Positions 24,976 to 32,099 of a DNA stretch of 64,000 nucleotides are shown here, piece after piece. Both the position numbers and the translations under genes were made by a program. How positions within the stretch are numbered: position 1 is the first letter of the stretch; the number at the start of each line of letters is the position of its first letter. This DNA comes from Dyadobacter sp. CY343. GTDB taxonomy: Bacteria; Bacteroidota; Bacteroidia; Cytophagales; Spirosomataceae. The notes beneath the pieces are model-generated. The model searched no databases and had not been told where the DNA came from. It saw nothing but the letters and a program-made list of their open reading frames with translations. Location of the stretch: positions 930,001 through 994,000 of the forward strand of contig NZ_JAJUXK010000004.1 of assembly GCF_021390335.1 (NCBI RefSeq). The letters are read 5' to 3'.

Positions 24976-25491
24976 TCAATGCGGCAGCCTGGGGCGGAGG
25001 AAACCGTAAGTCCAGGTACCGGCGATTGCGCTGAGTAATGTGACGATAACAGCGAGATAACCGCTGCCTATCTGTGCAAATAGCGGCCCGGGACAAGCTC
25101 CGGTAATTGCCCAGCCGATCCCGAATAGTAAGCCTCCGTAAACCTGCCCTTTCTGAAAAATCTTGTCTTTGATATAAACCGTTTCGCCTGACATGGTTTT
25201 GATATTGAATCTCTTGATCAGCAAAACGGATATCAAACCTACGACTACCGCCGAGCCGATGACGCCGTACATGTGGAACGAATCGAGCCGGAACATTTCC
25301 TGAATGCGAAACCAGGAGATAATTTCAGCCTTCACGAATACGATCCCGAATAACGCTCCCACGATCAGGTATTTTAGATTGCTGCCAAAAGATTCGGGCG
25401 ACTGCTGCATGTTGGTGCCTTCTGCTTCCTCTACGAAAGAGATATCCTGCCCGGCGCGGTTTTCCTTTAATGCTTTGTTTTGATTTTCCAT
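24976..25491 (-). CDS. YeeE/YedE-family transporter half, C-terminal type (DUF6691-like)
   Basis: A 171-residue membrane protein with about four TMs. It has the YeeE/YedE Cys motif GWAITGACPGPLFAQIGSG near residue 133 (the Cys aligns with the second conserved thiosulfate-relay Cys of YeeE/TsuA). The start at 25491 (MENQNKALK) is chosen because it lies 5 bp after the stop of the first half and removes a non-conserved 33-residue lead. With the preceding gene it forms a split YeeE-type thiosulfate/sulfur-compound importer. Confidence 0.85.
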   Translation of the reverse strand: MENQNKALKENRAGQDISFVEEAEGTNMQQSPESFGSNLKYLIVGALFGIVFVKAEIISWFRIQEMFRLDSFHMYGVIGSAVVVGLISVLLIKRFNIKTMSGETVYIKDKIFQKGQVYGGLLFGIGWAITGACPGPLFAQIGSGYLAVIVTLLSAIAGTWTYGFLRPRLPH

Positions 25492-25496
25492 GTCGG

Positions 25497-26075
25497 TTAT
25501 CTGACTAGTTGTAACAGAAAAGGCAATATAAGGTGGGTACAAAGAAAGCCGCCCGCCATGAAACTGACCGTCGCTACGAGCGAAGGCCACTGTAAGTTCG
25601 ACAGCCCCATAATCGCGTGGCCTGACGTGCAGCCTCCTGCATATCTTGTCCCAAAACCCACCAGGAAACCGCCAGCTACAAGAAATATCAATCCTTTAAG
25701 TGAAAAGATTTGAGCTGTACCAAATATTTCCGCAGGCATTAATCCTGAGAAATCTGTGATCCCAAAGGAAGCTAGCGTAGTTTGTGTATGTTCCGAAACG
25801 ACTATCTGATCCGGATTTCCGAGCAGATAAGTGGTCAAAAACCCTCCCAATGCAATTCCTGCGACAAAGAACAGGTTCCACGATTCCTTACGCCAGTTGT
25901 ATTTGAAAAAGGAAATATTTGCCGGAATAACGGCCGCGCAAATATGTCGCAGCGAAGAAGATATCCCGAAAGATTTATTTCCAAAAAGCAGCAAAATTGG
26001 CACCGTCAACCCAATCAAAGGCCCCGCCACATACCACGGCCAAGGCTGGCGAAATGCTTCCAGTAGTTCGTTCAT
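25497..26075 (-). CDS. YeeE/YedE-family transporter half, N-terminal type
   Basis: A 192-residue membrane protein with about five TMs and the motif GFGTRYAGGCTSGHAIMGLSNLQ near residues 145-167. This contains the first conserved Cys of the YeeE/YedE thiosulfate transporter family. Together with the following gene (5-bp gap) it makes the two pseudo-symmetric halves that are fused in E. coli YeeE. It lies downstream of an MBL-rhodanese gene (with a VapBC pair between), consistent with a sulfide/thiosulfate module. Confidence 0.87.
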   Translation of the reverse strand: MNELLEAFRQPWPWYVAGPLIGLTVPILLLFGNKSFGISSSLRHICAAVIPANISFFKYNWRKESWNLFFVAGIALGGFLTTYLLGNPDQIVVSEHTQTTLASFGITDFSGLMPAEIFGTAQIFSLKGLIFLVAGGFLVGFGTRYAGGCTSGHAIMGLSNLQWPSLVATVSFMAGGFLCTHLILPFLLQLVR

Positions 26076-26096
26076 ATTGTTTGCGTATGATTCTTT

Positions 26097-26492
26097 TTAG
26101 AGGCCGGGGTTGGAATTGATATTTTTTGGATTGATCACCTTCAAATTCGGGATATTAACAAAGTCCTTTTCATTATCGGTGATCAGAGTCAGATTATTAG
26201 CAATTGCAGTAGCGGCAATAATGGCGTCGGGCGTTTTGACTCTCCTTTCTCTGCGAATTTTGACACAAATTTTAACGACCTCAGGTGTAATTGTCAAAAC
26301 CTGAGAATCGTTGACAAAATCCCCAACCAGCCTACTAGAGGCAGTTTTCCAGGAAAGCAATTCGATCTGAGTGATCACAGAAATAATTGGAATCTGGTTA
26401 ATTACACCATCTAAGAATACCATTCCGTCATCAGGAAGAAGTCCTGACAGATAATGCGAAACTGCATTTGAATCAATCAGATACTGCTCCAT
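26097..26492 (-). CDS. vapC: VapC-family PIN-domain toxin
   Basis: A 131-residue PIN-domain RNase. The acidic active-site residues are visible: Asp8 in YLIDSNAVSHYL, Glu44 in VITQIELLSW, Asp91 in VKTPDAIIAATAIAN and Asp109 in TLITDNEKDF. VapC toxins cleave tRNA or rRNA. Its start overlaps the end of the upstream antitoxin-like gene by 16 bp, the usual TA arrangement. The pair sits inside an otherwise coherent sulfur operon. Confidence 0.92.
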   Translation of the reverse strand: MEQYLIDSNAVSHYLSGLLPDDGMVFLDGVINQIPIISVITQIELLSWKTASSRLVGDFVNDSQVLTITPEVVKICVKIRRERRVKTPDAIIAATAIANNLTLITDNEKDFVNIPNLKVINPKNINSNPGL

Positions 26493-26686
26493 TCATTTCG
26501 GATTTGAGAGATATGCCTGCTCAGATCTTGCCCCTCTTCCCTACTCAATGTGCCCCTGTATTTCGACGATAAGCTGGAAGCTACCTTTTCCTCATGCTGG
26601 TGTATTCGAATTACGCTCATTGCTTCCAGATCCAAGAGCAGTTGCAATGCTTTTTCATGTGTGAGCTCAACAAGCAGCTTTTCCAT
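26477..26686 (-). CDS. Probable VapB-type antitoxin
   Basis: A 69-residue protein, mostly helical and charged (EKLLVELTHEKALQLLLDLEAMSVIRIHQHE), with a C-terminal region SKYRGTLSREEGQDLSRHISQIRNEW. The KYRGxLS segment is a common feature of Bacteroidota antitoxins that pair with PIN toxins. It overlaps vapC by 16 bp. The DNA-binding part is short, so the exact antitoxin superfamily is uncertain. Confidence 0.8.
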   Translation of the reverse strand: MEKLLVELTHEKALQLLLDLEAMSVIRIHQHEEKVASSLSSKYRGTLSREEGQDLSRHISQIRNEWSSI

Positions 26687-26732
26687 AGTTCCTGTCTTTA
26701 TTTTCCTAATTTACAAACATTCACCTACATTC

Positions 26733-28124
26733 TTAATCCCCTTCCAAAACCGGCACTTTTGTCTTCGATACTGCTCCGAAACCGCCTTCTATGTTGATAA
26801 CCCCTTCGATTCCTCTTGATTTCAGGATCGATGCGGCGACCATGGAGCGGTAGCCGCCGGCACAGTGAATATAGAGGTTTTTGTCTTTTGGAAATTCTTC
26901 CATCAGGTCGTTAATATAATCGAGCGGCAGGTTTTTAGCTCCTTCAATGTGCCCCGAGGCAAATTCGTCAGGTTTTCGCACATCAATTATTTCCAGCCCG
27001 CCTTTTTCAAAATCAGCTTCAAACTCGTTTGCGGAAATTGATTTGATGGAATCCACTTCCTTCCCGGAAGCTTCCCAGGTTTGGAAACCGCCATTCAAAT
27101 AGCCAATAGTGTGATCGTAACCAACCCTGGCCAGCCTGGTAATCACTTCTTCTTCCTTGCCTGGCTCGGTGATGATCAGCAAAGTCTGCTTCAAATCCGG
27201 CACCAGCGCACCTACCCAGGGTGCAAAACTTCCGTCGATACCTATATTGATCGAATTTGGAATAAAACCTTTCGCAAAATCGGTCGCTTTTCTGGTATCG
27301 ATGATCAACGCGCCGGTATTGTTGGCTTTTGCTTCAAATGCTTCGGCCGACAAAGCCTGATCGCCGCGTTCGAGCACATCGTCGATACTTTCGTAACCGT
27401 CACGGTTCATTTTCACATTCTTGGGAAAATATTGCGGCGGCTCGGTCAGGCCGGCTGTTACTTCTTTGACAAATTCTTCCTTCGTCATATCCGCCCGCAA
27501 TGCGTAATTGAAGCGTTTTTGATTACCCAGCGTGTCGGACGTTTCCTTACTCATGTGTTTTCCACAAGCCGATCCCGCGCCGTGCGCCGGGTAAATAATT
27601 ACATCGTCGGGCAGCTGCATTACCTTGTTCCGCAGACTATCGAAAAGCATTCTGGCAAGATCATCCATCGTCAGTTCTCCTTTTTGAGCCAGATCTGGTC
27701 GGCCCACATCGCCGATAAAAAGGGTGTCCCCGCTGAACAATGCGACAGGTTTACGGTTTTTATCCAAAAGCAGATAACAAGCCGATTCCAGCGTGTGGCC
27801 CGGCGTATGCAATACCTGGATCGTGATTTCCCCCAGCTGAAATTCTTCTCCATCACTAGCAATATGCGCTTTAAAGCCCGTTTTTGCGCCCGGTCCGTAG
27901 ATAATGGGAGCGCCCGTTTTTTCAGAAAGATCCAAATGACCGGAAACGAAATCCGCATGAAAATGCGTCTCAAATACATACTTGATCGTCGCGCCTGTTA
28001 GCGCGGCCTTGCGAATATAAGGTTCTACTTCGCGGAGCGGGTCTATGACCGCGGCTTCGCCATTTGAAACAATAAAATAAGCACCCTGAGCAAGGCAACC
28101 GGTATATATCTGTTCTATTTTCAT
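26733..28124 (-). CDS. MBL-fold hydrolase with two rhodanese domains (persulfide dioxygenase-like)
   Basis: A 463-residue protein. The N-terminal metallo-beta-lactamase domain (about 1-240) has the ETHFHADFVSGH metal motif, HTPGHTLES and SGDTLFIGDVGRPD, like ETHE1/BaeB-type persulfide dioxygenases. Two rhodanese domains follow. The first (about 260-355) has LLIITEPGKEEE where the active-site loop should be, so it lacks the Cys. The second (about 365-460) has the loop IHCAGGYRSMVAAS with the catalytic Cys. It probably oxidises glutathione-type persulfide and moves sulfane sulfur. It lies upstream of vapBC and the YeeE halves on the same strand. Confidence 0.9.
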   Translation of the reverse strand: MKIEQIYTGCLAQGAYFIVSNGEAAVIDPLREVEPYIRKAALTGATIKYVFETHFHADFVSGHLDLSEKTGAPIIYGPGAKTGFKAHIASDGEEFQLGEITIQVLHTPGHTLESACYLLLDKNRKPVALFSGDTLFIGDVGRPDLAQKGELTMDDLARMLFDSLRNKVMQLPDDVIIYPAHGAGSACGKHMSKETSDTLGNQKRFNYALRADMTKEEFVKEVTAGLTEPPQYFPKNVKMNRDGYESIDDVLERGDQALSAEAFEAKANNTGALIIDTRKATDFAKGFIPNSINIGIDGSFAPWVGALVPDLKQTLLIITEPGKEEEVITRLARVGYDHTIGYLNGGFQTWEASGKEVDSIKSISANEFEADFEKGGLEIIDVRKPDEFASGHIEGAKNLPLDYINDLMEEFPKDKNLYIHCAGGYRSMVAASILKSRGIEGVINIEGGFGAVSKTKVPVLEGD

Positions 28125-28185
28125 GCGGAAAGTAATTCGTTTTTTACTGTTTGTTTAACCAAAGGAACTGCGCGTTTGGTTCGCT

Positions 28186-29571
28186 TTATACCTTCACAAC
28201 CTTCCACCCGCCCATTCTGAAACGCCAGATGCCGAGCAAAGCAAGTACCGATTCTGCGATCGGGACCGACGCAAAAACGCCTATTGGCCCCATATCTAGC
28301 ATAACGGCCAGCACATACGCAACCGGTATTTCGATCGCCCAGAAGCAGATCAGGTTGAGTATAGTCGGCGTTTTAGTATCTCCCGCTCCATTCAGCGATT
28401 GGATCACGACCATTCCGTAGGCATAAAATCCATAACCCAGACAAAGTACACGCAATGCCGTTTTCCCGGTTTCGACCACTTTTGCATTAGTACTAAATAA
28501 ACTCACGATCATTTCTGCGCCGGCAAACATAAATACCGAAAGTCCGAGCAAGAACACCAGATTGTAAAAAGCGCATTTCCAGACCGAAGCCTCTGCCCGC
28601 TCAGGCTTTTGCGCTCCCAGATTTTGGCCAACTAATGTAGCAGCTGCATTTGCCAGTCCCCAGGCCGGCAGCAATGTGAACATAATTACGCGGATAGAAA
28701 TGGTATACCCAGCCACCACGTCGCTTCCAAATTCGGACAGAATACGCGTCAGGAAGATCCAGCTGGCCGAGCCGATCAGAAACTGCACGGTGCCGCCTGT
28801 CGCTACTTTGATGATCGTGGCAATCATTTCTTTATTCGGAGCAAGATCCGCCCAGGTTAGTGACAACATTTTGTTCACTTTGGTCAAAGAAAAAAGCTGG
28901 TAGGCGACACCTATCGAGCGGCCGGTTGCAGTTGCGATTGCTGCGCCTGTAACGCCCAGCTCAGGAAAAGGCCCGACGCCGAATATCAATATCGGTCCCA
29001 GGATCATATTGAAAACATTCGCGACGATCAGCGATCGCATTGCCGTAGCAGCGGACCCGGCCCCTCTCAATGCACCACTCAACGAATAGAGCAACACCAC
29101 TACCGGGCTACTCAGAAACTGTATACGCGCAAAATTGGTACCCGTCGCAATTACCTTTTCGTCAGCGCCCATCGCACGCAGAATATCGCCTGCGAACCAG
29201 GTTCCTACAGCTGCAATAACCAGCGAGATAGATAGCGAAATAAGGATAACCTGACCAATAGCACGTTTAGCCTGCGCGGGATTTCCCTCTCCGATACGGC
29301 GCGAAATAGTGGCCGTAGCAGCAGTACTTAACCCTATCGCAACCGAATATACAAGTGTAATCACAGATTCGGTGAGGCCGACGGTCGCGACAGCCTCAGT
29401 ACTGACCTTTGAAACGAAAAAAATATCAACAACGGCAAAAAGCGACTCCATGACCATTTCCAGGATCATGGGCACAGATAATAGAAAAATGGCGCGGTTG
29501 ATGCTCCCCTCGGTAAAACTTTCTTCGGAGCCACGAATAGCCTGACGAAGTAGTTGAAACCACTTTTTCAT
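28186..29571 (-). CDS. MATE-family multidrug/cation efflux transporter
   Basis: A 461-residue membrane protein with about 12 TMs in two homologous six-TM halves. Signature segments are INRAIFLLSVPMILEMVMESLFAVVDIFFVSKVS near the N-terminus and the start of the second half, PAWGLANAAATLVGQNLGAQKPERAE. It exports organic cations or drugs by proton or sodium antiport; the substrate is unknown. A good promoter lies upstream on the minus strand at 29713-29745. Confidence 0.93.
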   Translation of the reverse strand: MKKWFQLLRQAIRGSEESFTEGSINRAIFLLSVPMILEMVMESLFAVVDIFFVSKVSTEAVATVGLTESVITLVYSVAIGLSTAATATISRRIGEGNPAQAKRAIGQVILISLSISLVIAAVGTWFAGDILRAMGADEKVIATGTNFARIQFLSSPVVVLLYSLSGALRGAGSAATAMRSLIVANVFNMILGPILIFGVGPFPELGVTGAAIATATGRSIGVAYQLFSLTKVNKMLSLTWADLAPNKEMIATIIKVATGGTVQFLIGSASWIFLTRILSEFGSDVVAGYTISIRVIMFTLLPAWGLANAAATLVGQNLGAQKPERAEASVWKCAFYNLVFLLGLSVFMFAGAEMIVSLFSTNAKVVETGKTALRVLCLGYGFYAYGMVVIQSLNGAGDTKTPTILNLICFWAIEIPVAYVLAVMLDMGPIGVFASVPIAESVLALLGIWRFRMGGWKVVKV

Positions 29572-29712
29572 TTTTGGAAAAATTGAAATGTATAAAATGA
29601 AGAATGCGACCCGTGCAGATCACAAAAATAAAACTGGAAAAATGACCGGAAGGTCGGTGGACTAAGCTTGTAGTCCGAGGTTGAAGAGCAGCATCGGCTT
29701 TTGGGATTTGCG

Positions 29713-29745
29713 CAAATATACAAAAGTGTTTTTCGCAAAATCAAA
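29713..29745 (-). promoter_or_regulatory. Bacteroidota promoter for the MATE gene
   Basis: Read on the minus strand: -33 TTTG (29745-29742), 21-bp spacer, -7 TATATTTG (29720-29713). Both boxes match consensus. The 5' UTR would be about 135 nt. Confidence 0.6.
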
Positions 29746-29901
29746 CAAAATGAAAGCCGTTCAGTCAATTAATGTTACTCAGGCATAAAGTTTTATGAAC
29801 TTTTGAAGCCGACTTGCCGTTGAAAATCTACCTTCTCCGCATACAGACGCTGCAAGTTGCTACATTGCAGACACAATTATTAAGAAACAAAAAAGCATTA
29901 C

Positions 29902-31149
29902 ATGATCGATAAAAATAAATTATACTCCACTGCAGTTCAGCCCGAAAAGGCTGTTTTAGTGGCGGTTAGTACCCAAAAACAATCGGCTGACAAAACAAAG
30001 GAATACCTGGAAGAGCTTGCATTTCTGGCAACGACCCTGGGAATAGAAACGATTGCACAATTTACCCAAAACCTGGAACGTCCGGATATCCGCACCTACA
30101 CAGGGAAAGGGAAACTGGAAGAAATACATACGTTTATCAAAGCGACTCCGGTGGATATGGTCATTTATGATGATGATCTTACGCCGTCGCAGGTTCGAAA
30201 TCTGGAAGCCGAATTCACTGATATCAAGGTGATTGACAGAAGCCTACTGATCCTGTCGATCTTCGCAATGCGTGCTCAGACTGCACAATCCAAGTTGCAG
30301 GTAGAGCTCGCGCAATATCAATATATGTACCCCAGGCTTACCCGTTTGTGGACGCACTTAAGCCGCCAGTCAGGTGCTGGTGTAGGTATGCGCGGACCTG
30401 GTGAAACGGAATTGGAAACGGATAGAAGGATCGTAAAAGACCGGATCGCATTCCTGAAAGAGAAGCTGGAAAAAGTGGATCGGCAGAGCGTAACACGCAG
30501 AAAAGAGCGCGACAGATTGGTGCGTGTAGCGATCGTGGGCTATACCAATGTTGGCAAATCGACTTTAATGCGCGGCTTGTCGAAAGCAGACGTATTTGCA
30601 GAAAACAAACTTTTTGCGACCGTTGATTCGACTGTCCGGAAGGTAAATATGGAAAACATTCCATTCCTTTTAACGGATACTGTTGGGTTTATCAGGAAGC
30701 TCCCTACTACGCTGATCGAGTCTTTTAAATCGACGCTGGATGAGGTGAGGGAAGCCGATATTCTGATGCACGTGGTTGATATTTCACACCCTTCTTTTGA
30801 GGAACATCTGGATGTTGTGAACAAAACGCTGGAAGAAATAGGCGCTGCGAATAAGCCTGTCATATTGGTTTTCAACAAGATAGACCTTTATAAACCTTTT
30901 TCTCATGCAGATGGAGAGGAAGAGGAGGAGACGCAGGACGGCATCATGCTCCAAGAAACGCCACTTGAACAACTCAAGAAAAGCTACATTGCCGATAAAG
31001 CTGAACACGTTGTATTTATTTCTGCTGAAAAGAAGGAGAATATTGAGGAATTGAGGAATACATTGTTCGCTCTTGTTAAGGAAAGACATTTCTCCATTTA
31101 TCCGAACTGGCTGGATCTGGGCTACACTGCGATTCAAACAGAGGAATAA
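29902..31149 (+). CDS. hflX: Ribosome-associated GTPase HflX
   Basis: A 415-residue HflX, which splits stalled or hibernating 70S ribosomes. The N-terminal HflX domain (about 1-190) has TYTGKGKLEEI, DDLTPSQVRNLE, DRSLLILSIFAMRAQTAQSKLQVELAQ, GAGVGMRGPGETELETDRR. The G domain has G1 GYTNVGKST near 214, G3 DTVGF near 261 and G4 NKID near 328. An acidic insert (DGEEEEETQ) follows G4. The gene is directly upstream of the tRNA-Arg array, with the tRNA promoter starting 3 bp after its stop. Confidence 0.96.
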   Translation: MIDKNKLYSTAVQPEKAVLVAVSTQKQSADKTKEYLEELAFLATTLGIETIAQFTQNLERPDIRTYTGKGKLEEIHTFIKATPVDMVIYDDDLTPSQVRNLEAEFTDIKVIDRSLLILSIFAMRAQTAQSKLQVELAQYQYMYPRLTRLWTHLSRQSGAGVGMRGPGETELETDRRIVKDRIAFLKEKLEKVDRQSVTRRKERDRLVRVAIVGYTNVGKSTLMRGLSKADVFAENKLFATVDSTVRKVNMENIPFLLTDTVGFIRKLPTTLIESFKSTLDEVREADILMHVVDISHPSFEEHLDVVNKTLEEIGAANKPVILVFNKIDLYKPFSHADGEEEEETQDGIMLQETPLEQLKKSYIADKAEHVVFISAEKKENIEELRNTLFALVKERHFSIYPNWLDLGYTAIQTEE

Positions 31150-31151
31150 TC

Positions 31152-31183
31152 TTTGTAATTCAAACGATTTTTTCCGAGTTTTG
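31152..31183 (+). promoter_or_regulatory. Promoter of the tRNA-Arg array
   Basis: TTTG (31152-31155), 20-bp spacer, GAGTTTTG (31176-31183), one mismatch to TAnnTTTG. It lies between the hflX stop and unit A (31195), and could drive units A and B as one transcript ending at the terminator after B. Confidence 0.5.
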
Positions 31184-31194
31184 CAGCCCAAATT

Positions 31195-31312
31195 GACTGC
31201 GTAGTTCAACGGATAGAGCGCGCGGCGCCCGATAGGAGTTGTCGGATGCGACCCCAGCCTAAACTCTAGATATGGGCCGGGGTTGCGAACAACTCGATTC
31301 CCTTCGCGGTCA
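31195..31312 (+). other. Unit A: expanded tRNA-Arg(CCU)-like sequence, 118 nt
   Basis: Its ends match the canonical tRNA-Arg of unit B, with an intact 7-bp acceptor (GACTGCG/CGCGGTC) and D stem, but the interior is interrupted at three places. GCGCGCGGCGCCCG lies after the D arm. A 17-nt piece starting GTCGGATGCGAC falls in the anticodon loop. A 17-nt piece CCGGGGTTGCGAACAAC comes before the T loop. The last contains GTTG/CAAC, which pairs. The CCU anticodon context is broken. There is no terminator after it; unit B follows 17 nt later. Confidence 0.7.
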
Positions 31313-31329
31313 CAATTGGAAAAGTAAGA

Positions 31330-31401
31330 GACTGCGTAGTTCAACGGATAGAATAGGAGTTTCCTAAACTCTAGATATGGGTTCGATTCCCGTCGCGGTC
31401 A
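31330..31401 (+). tRNA. tRNA-Arg (anticodon CCU)
   Basis: A complete 72-nt cloverleaf. The acceptor is GACTGCG/CGCGGTC (7 bp with one G-U). The D stem is GTTC/GAAT with an AACGGATA loop. The anticodon stem is GGAGT/ACTCT with loop TTCCTAA, anticodon CCT at 31363-31365. The T arm is ATGGG-TTCGATT-CCCGT, and the discriminator is A at 31401. CCA is not encoded. It reads AGG Arg codons. It is the only intact tRNA in an array of six related units and is followed at once by a strong terminator. Confidence 0.95.
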
Positions 31402-31405
31402 CGGA

Positions 31406-31430
31406 AGCCAGGTTTAAGCCTGGCTTTTTT
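31406..31430 (+). terminator. Terminator after tRNA-Arg (unit B)
   Basis: AGCCAGG / CCTGGCT hairpin with loop TTTAAG, followed by TTTTT. Near-identical hairpins follow units C, D, E and F. Confidence 0.85.
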
Positions 31431-31448
31431 GCGTTGAATGATGTTTGA

Positions 31449-31536
31449 AGATTAGAATAGGAGTTGTCGAATGGGACTCCAACTAAACTCTAGATATGGC
31501 CGGGCGGCCGGTGCCGTTCGATTCCCGTCGCGGTCA
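31449..31536 (+). other. Unit C: 5'-truncated tRNA-Arg-like sequence
   Basis: It lacks the acceptor 5' strand and D arm; homology starts at about AGAATAGGAG. It has the anticodon-loop insert (GTCGAATGGGACTCCAA) and a different T-arm insert (CCGGGCGGCCGGTGCC, containing CCGG-GCGG-CCGG), then the normal TTCGATTCCCGTCGCGGTCA tail. It is nearly identical to unit D with a period of 135 bp, so C and D are a tandem duplication that includes the terminator. Confidence 0.65.
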
Positions 31537-31540
31537 CGGA

Positions 31541-31565
31541 AGCCAGGTTTTAACCTGGCTTTTTT
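31541..31565 (+). terminator. Terminator after unit C
   Basis: AGCCAGG / CCTGGCT hairpin followed by TTTTT. Confidence 0.75.
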
Positions 31566-31583
31566 GCGTTGAATGATGTTTGA

Positions 31584-31672
31584 AGATTAGAATAGGAGTT
31601 GTCGAATGCGACTTCAACCTAAACTCTAGATATGGCCGGGCGGCCGGTGCCGTTCGATTCCCGTCGCGGTCA
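31584..31672 (+). other. Unit D: 5'-truncated tRNA-Arg-like sequence
   Basis: Same structure as unit C: no acceptor 5' strand or D arm, an anticodon-loop insert with an intact GTCG-AATG-CGAC hairpin, the same CCGGGCGGCCGGTGCC T-arm insert, and a normal 3' tail. Confidence 0.65.
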
Positions 31673-31675
31673 CTG

Positions 31676-31700
31676 AGCCAGGTTTTAAGCCTGGCTTTTT
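31676..31700 (+). terminator. Terminator after unit D
   Basis: AGCCAGG / CCTGGCT hairpin with TTTTAAG loop, followed by a T tract. Confidence 0.75.
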
Positions 31701-31708
31701 GTTGTAAC

Positions 31709-31826
31709 AATTGCGTAGTTCAACGGATATAGCGCGCGGCGCCCGATAGGAGTTTGTCGAATGCGACTCCAACTAAACTCTAGATATGGGCCGGGGGCGC
31801 GTTCGACTCGATTCCCGTCGCGGTCA
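31709..31826 (+). other. Unit E: expanded tRNA-Arg-like sequence, 118 nt
   Basis: Same length and insert positions as unit A. The D-arm insert GCGCGCGGCGCCCG is identical. The anticodon insert is GTCGAATGCGACTCCAA with a GTCG/CGAC hairpin. The T-arm insert CCGGGGGCGCGTTCGAC keeps three of four pairs of the hairpin seen in A and F. The first acceptor pair is A-C, so it is less tRNA-like than A. It begins only 9 nt after unit D's terminator. Confidence 0.65.
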
Positions 31827-31830
31827 CGAA

Positions 31831-31856
31831 AGCCAGGCATTAAGCCTGGCTTTTTT
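31831..31856 (+). terminator. Terminator after unit E
   Basis: AGCCAGG / CCTGGCT hairpin with loop CATTAAG, followed by TTTTTT. Confidence 0.75.
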
Positions 31857-31890
31857 GCGTTATAAAAGTTGAAGCTAATTCTGTTTGCTC

Positions 31891-32022
31891 AACTGCGTAG
31901 CTCAACGGATATAGCGCGCGGCGCCCGACGCGCGGCGCCCGATAGGAGTTTGTCGAATGCGACTCCAACTAAAATCTAGATATGGGCCGGGGTCGCGGTC
32001 GACTCGATTCCCGTCGCGGTCA
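31891..32022 (+). other. Unit F: expanded tRNA-Arg-like sequence, 132 nt, with doubled D-arm insert
   Basis: Like unit E but with two consecutive copies of the 14-nt D-arm insert (GCGCGCGGCGCCCG then ACGCGCGGCGCCCG), exactly accounting for the 14-nt extra length. The anticodon insert is GTCGAATGCGACTCCAA. The T-arm insert CCGGGGTCGCGGTCGAC carries a perfect GTCG-CGGT-CGAC hairpin. The first acceptor pair is mismatched (A-C). Confidence 0.65.
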
Positions 32023-32026
32023 CGAA

Positions 32027-32052
32027 AGCCAGGTTTTAAGCCTGGCTTTTTT
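32027..32052 (+). terminator. Terminator after unit F
   Basis: AGCCAGG / CCTGGCT hairpin with TTTTAAG loop, followed by TTTTTT. It marks the end of the array. Confidence 0.75.
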
Positions 32053-32099
32053 GCGTTATAAAAGTTGAGCTAGTTCATTAAACGGATGGCTTCAAGATT

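Noticed and set aside
31195..32052. CRISPR-like array
   Set aside because: The repeats are tRNA-derived with terminators, not short identical repeats with unique spacers of fixed length, and no cas genes are near.
31195..32052. Group I or archaeal-type tRNA introns
   Set aside because: Inserts are 14-17 nt, far too short for group I introns, and no clear bulge-helix-bulge is formed at the insert borders. Removing the inserts does not exactly restore the tRNA: one base differs at two of the sites.
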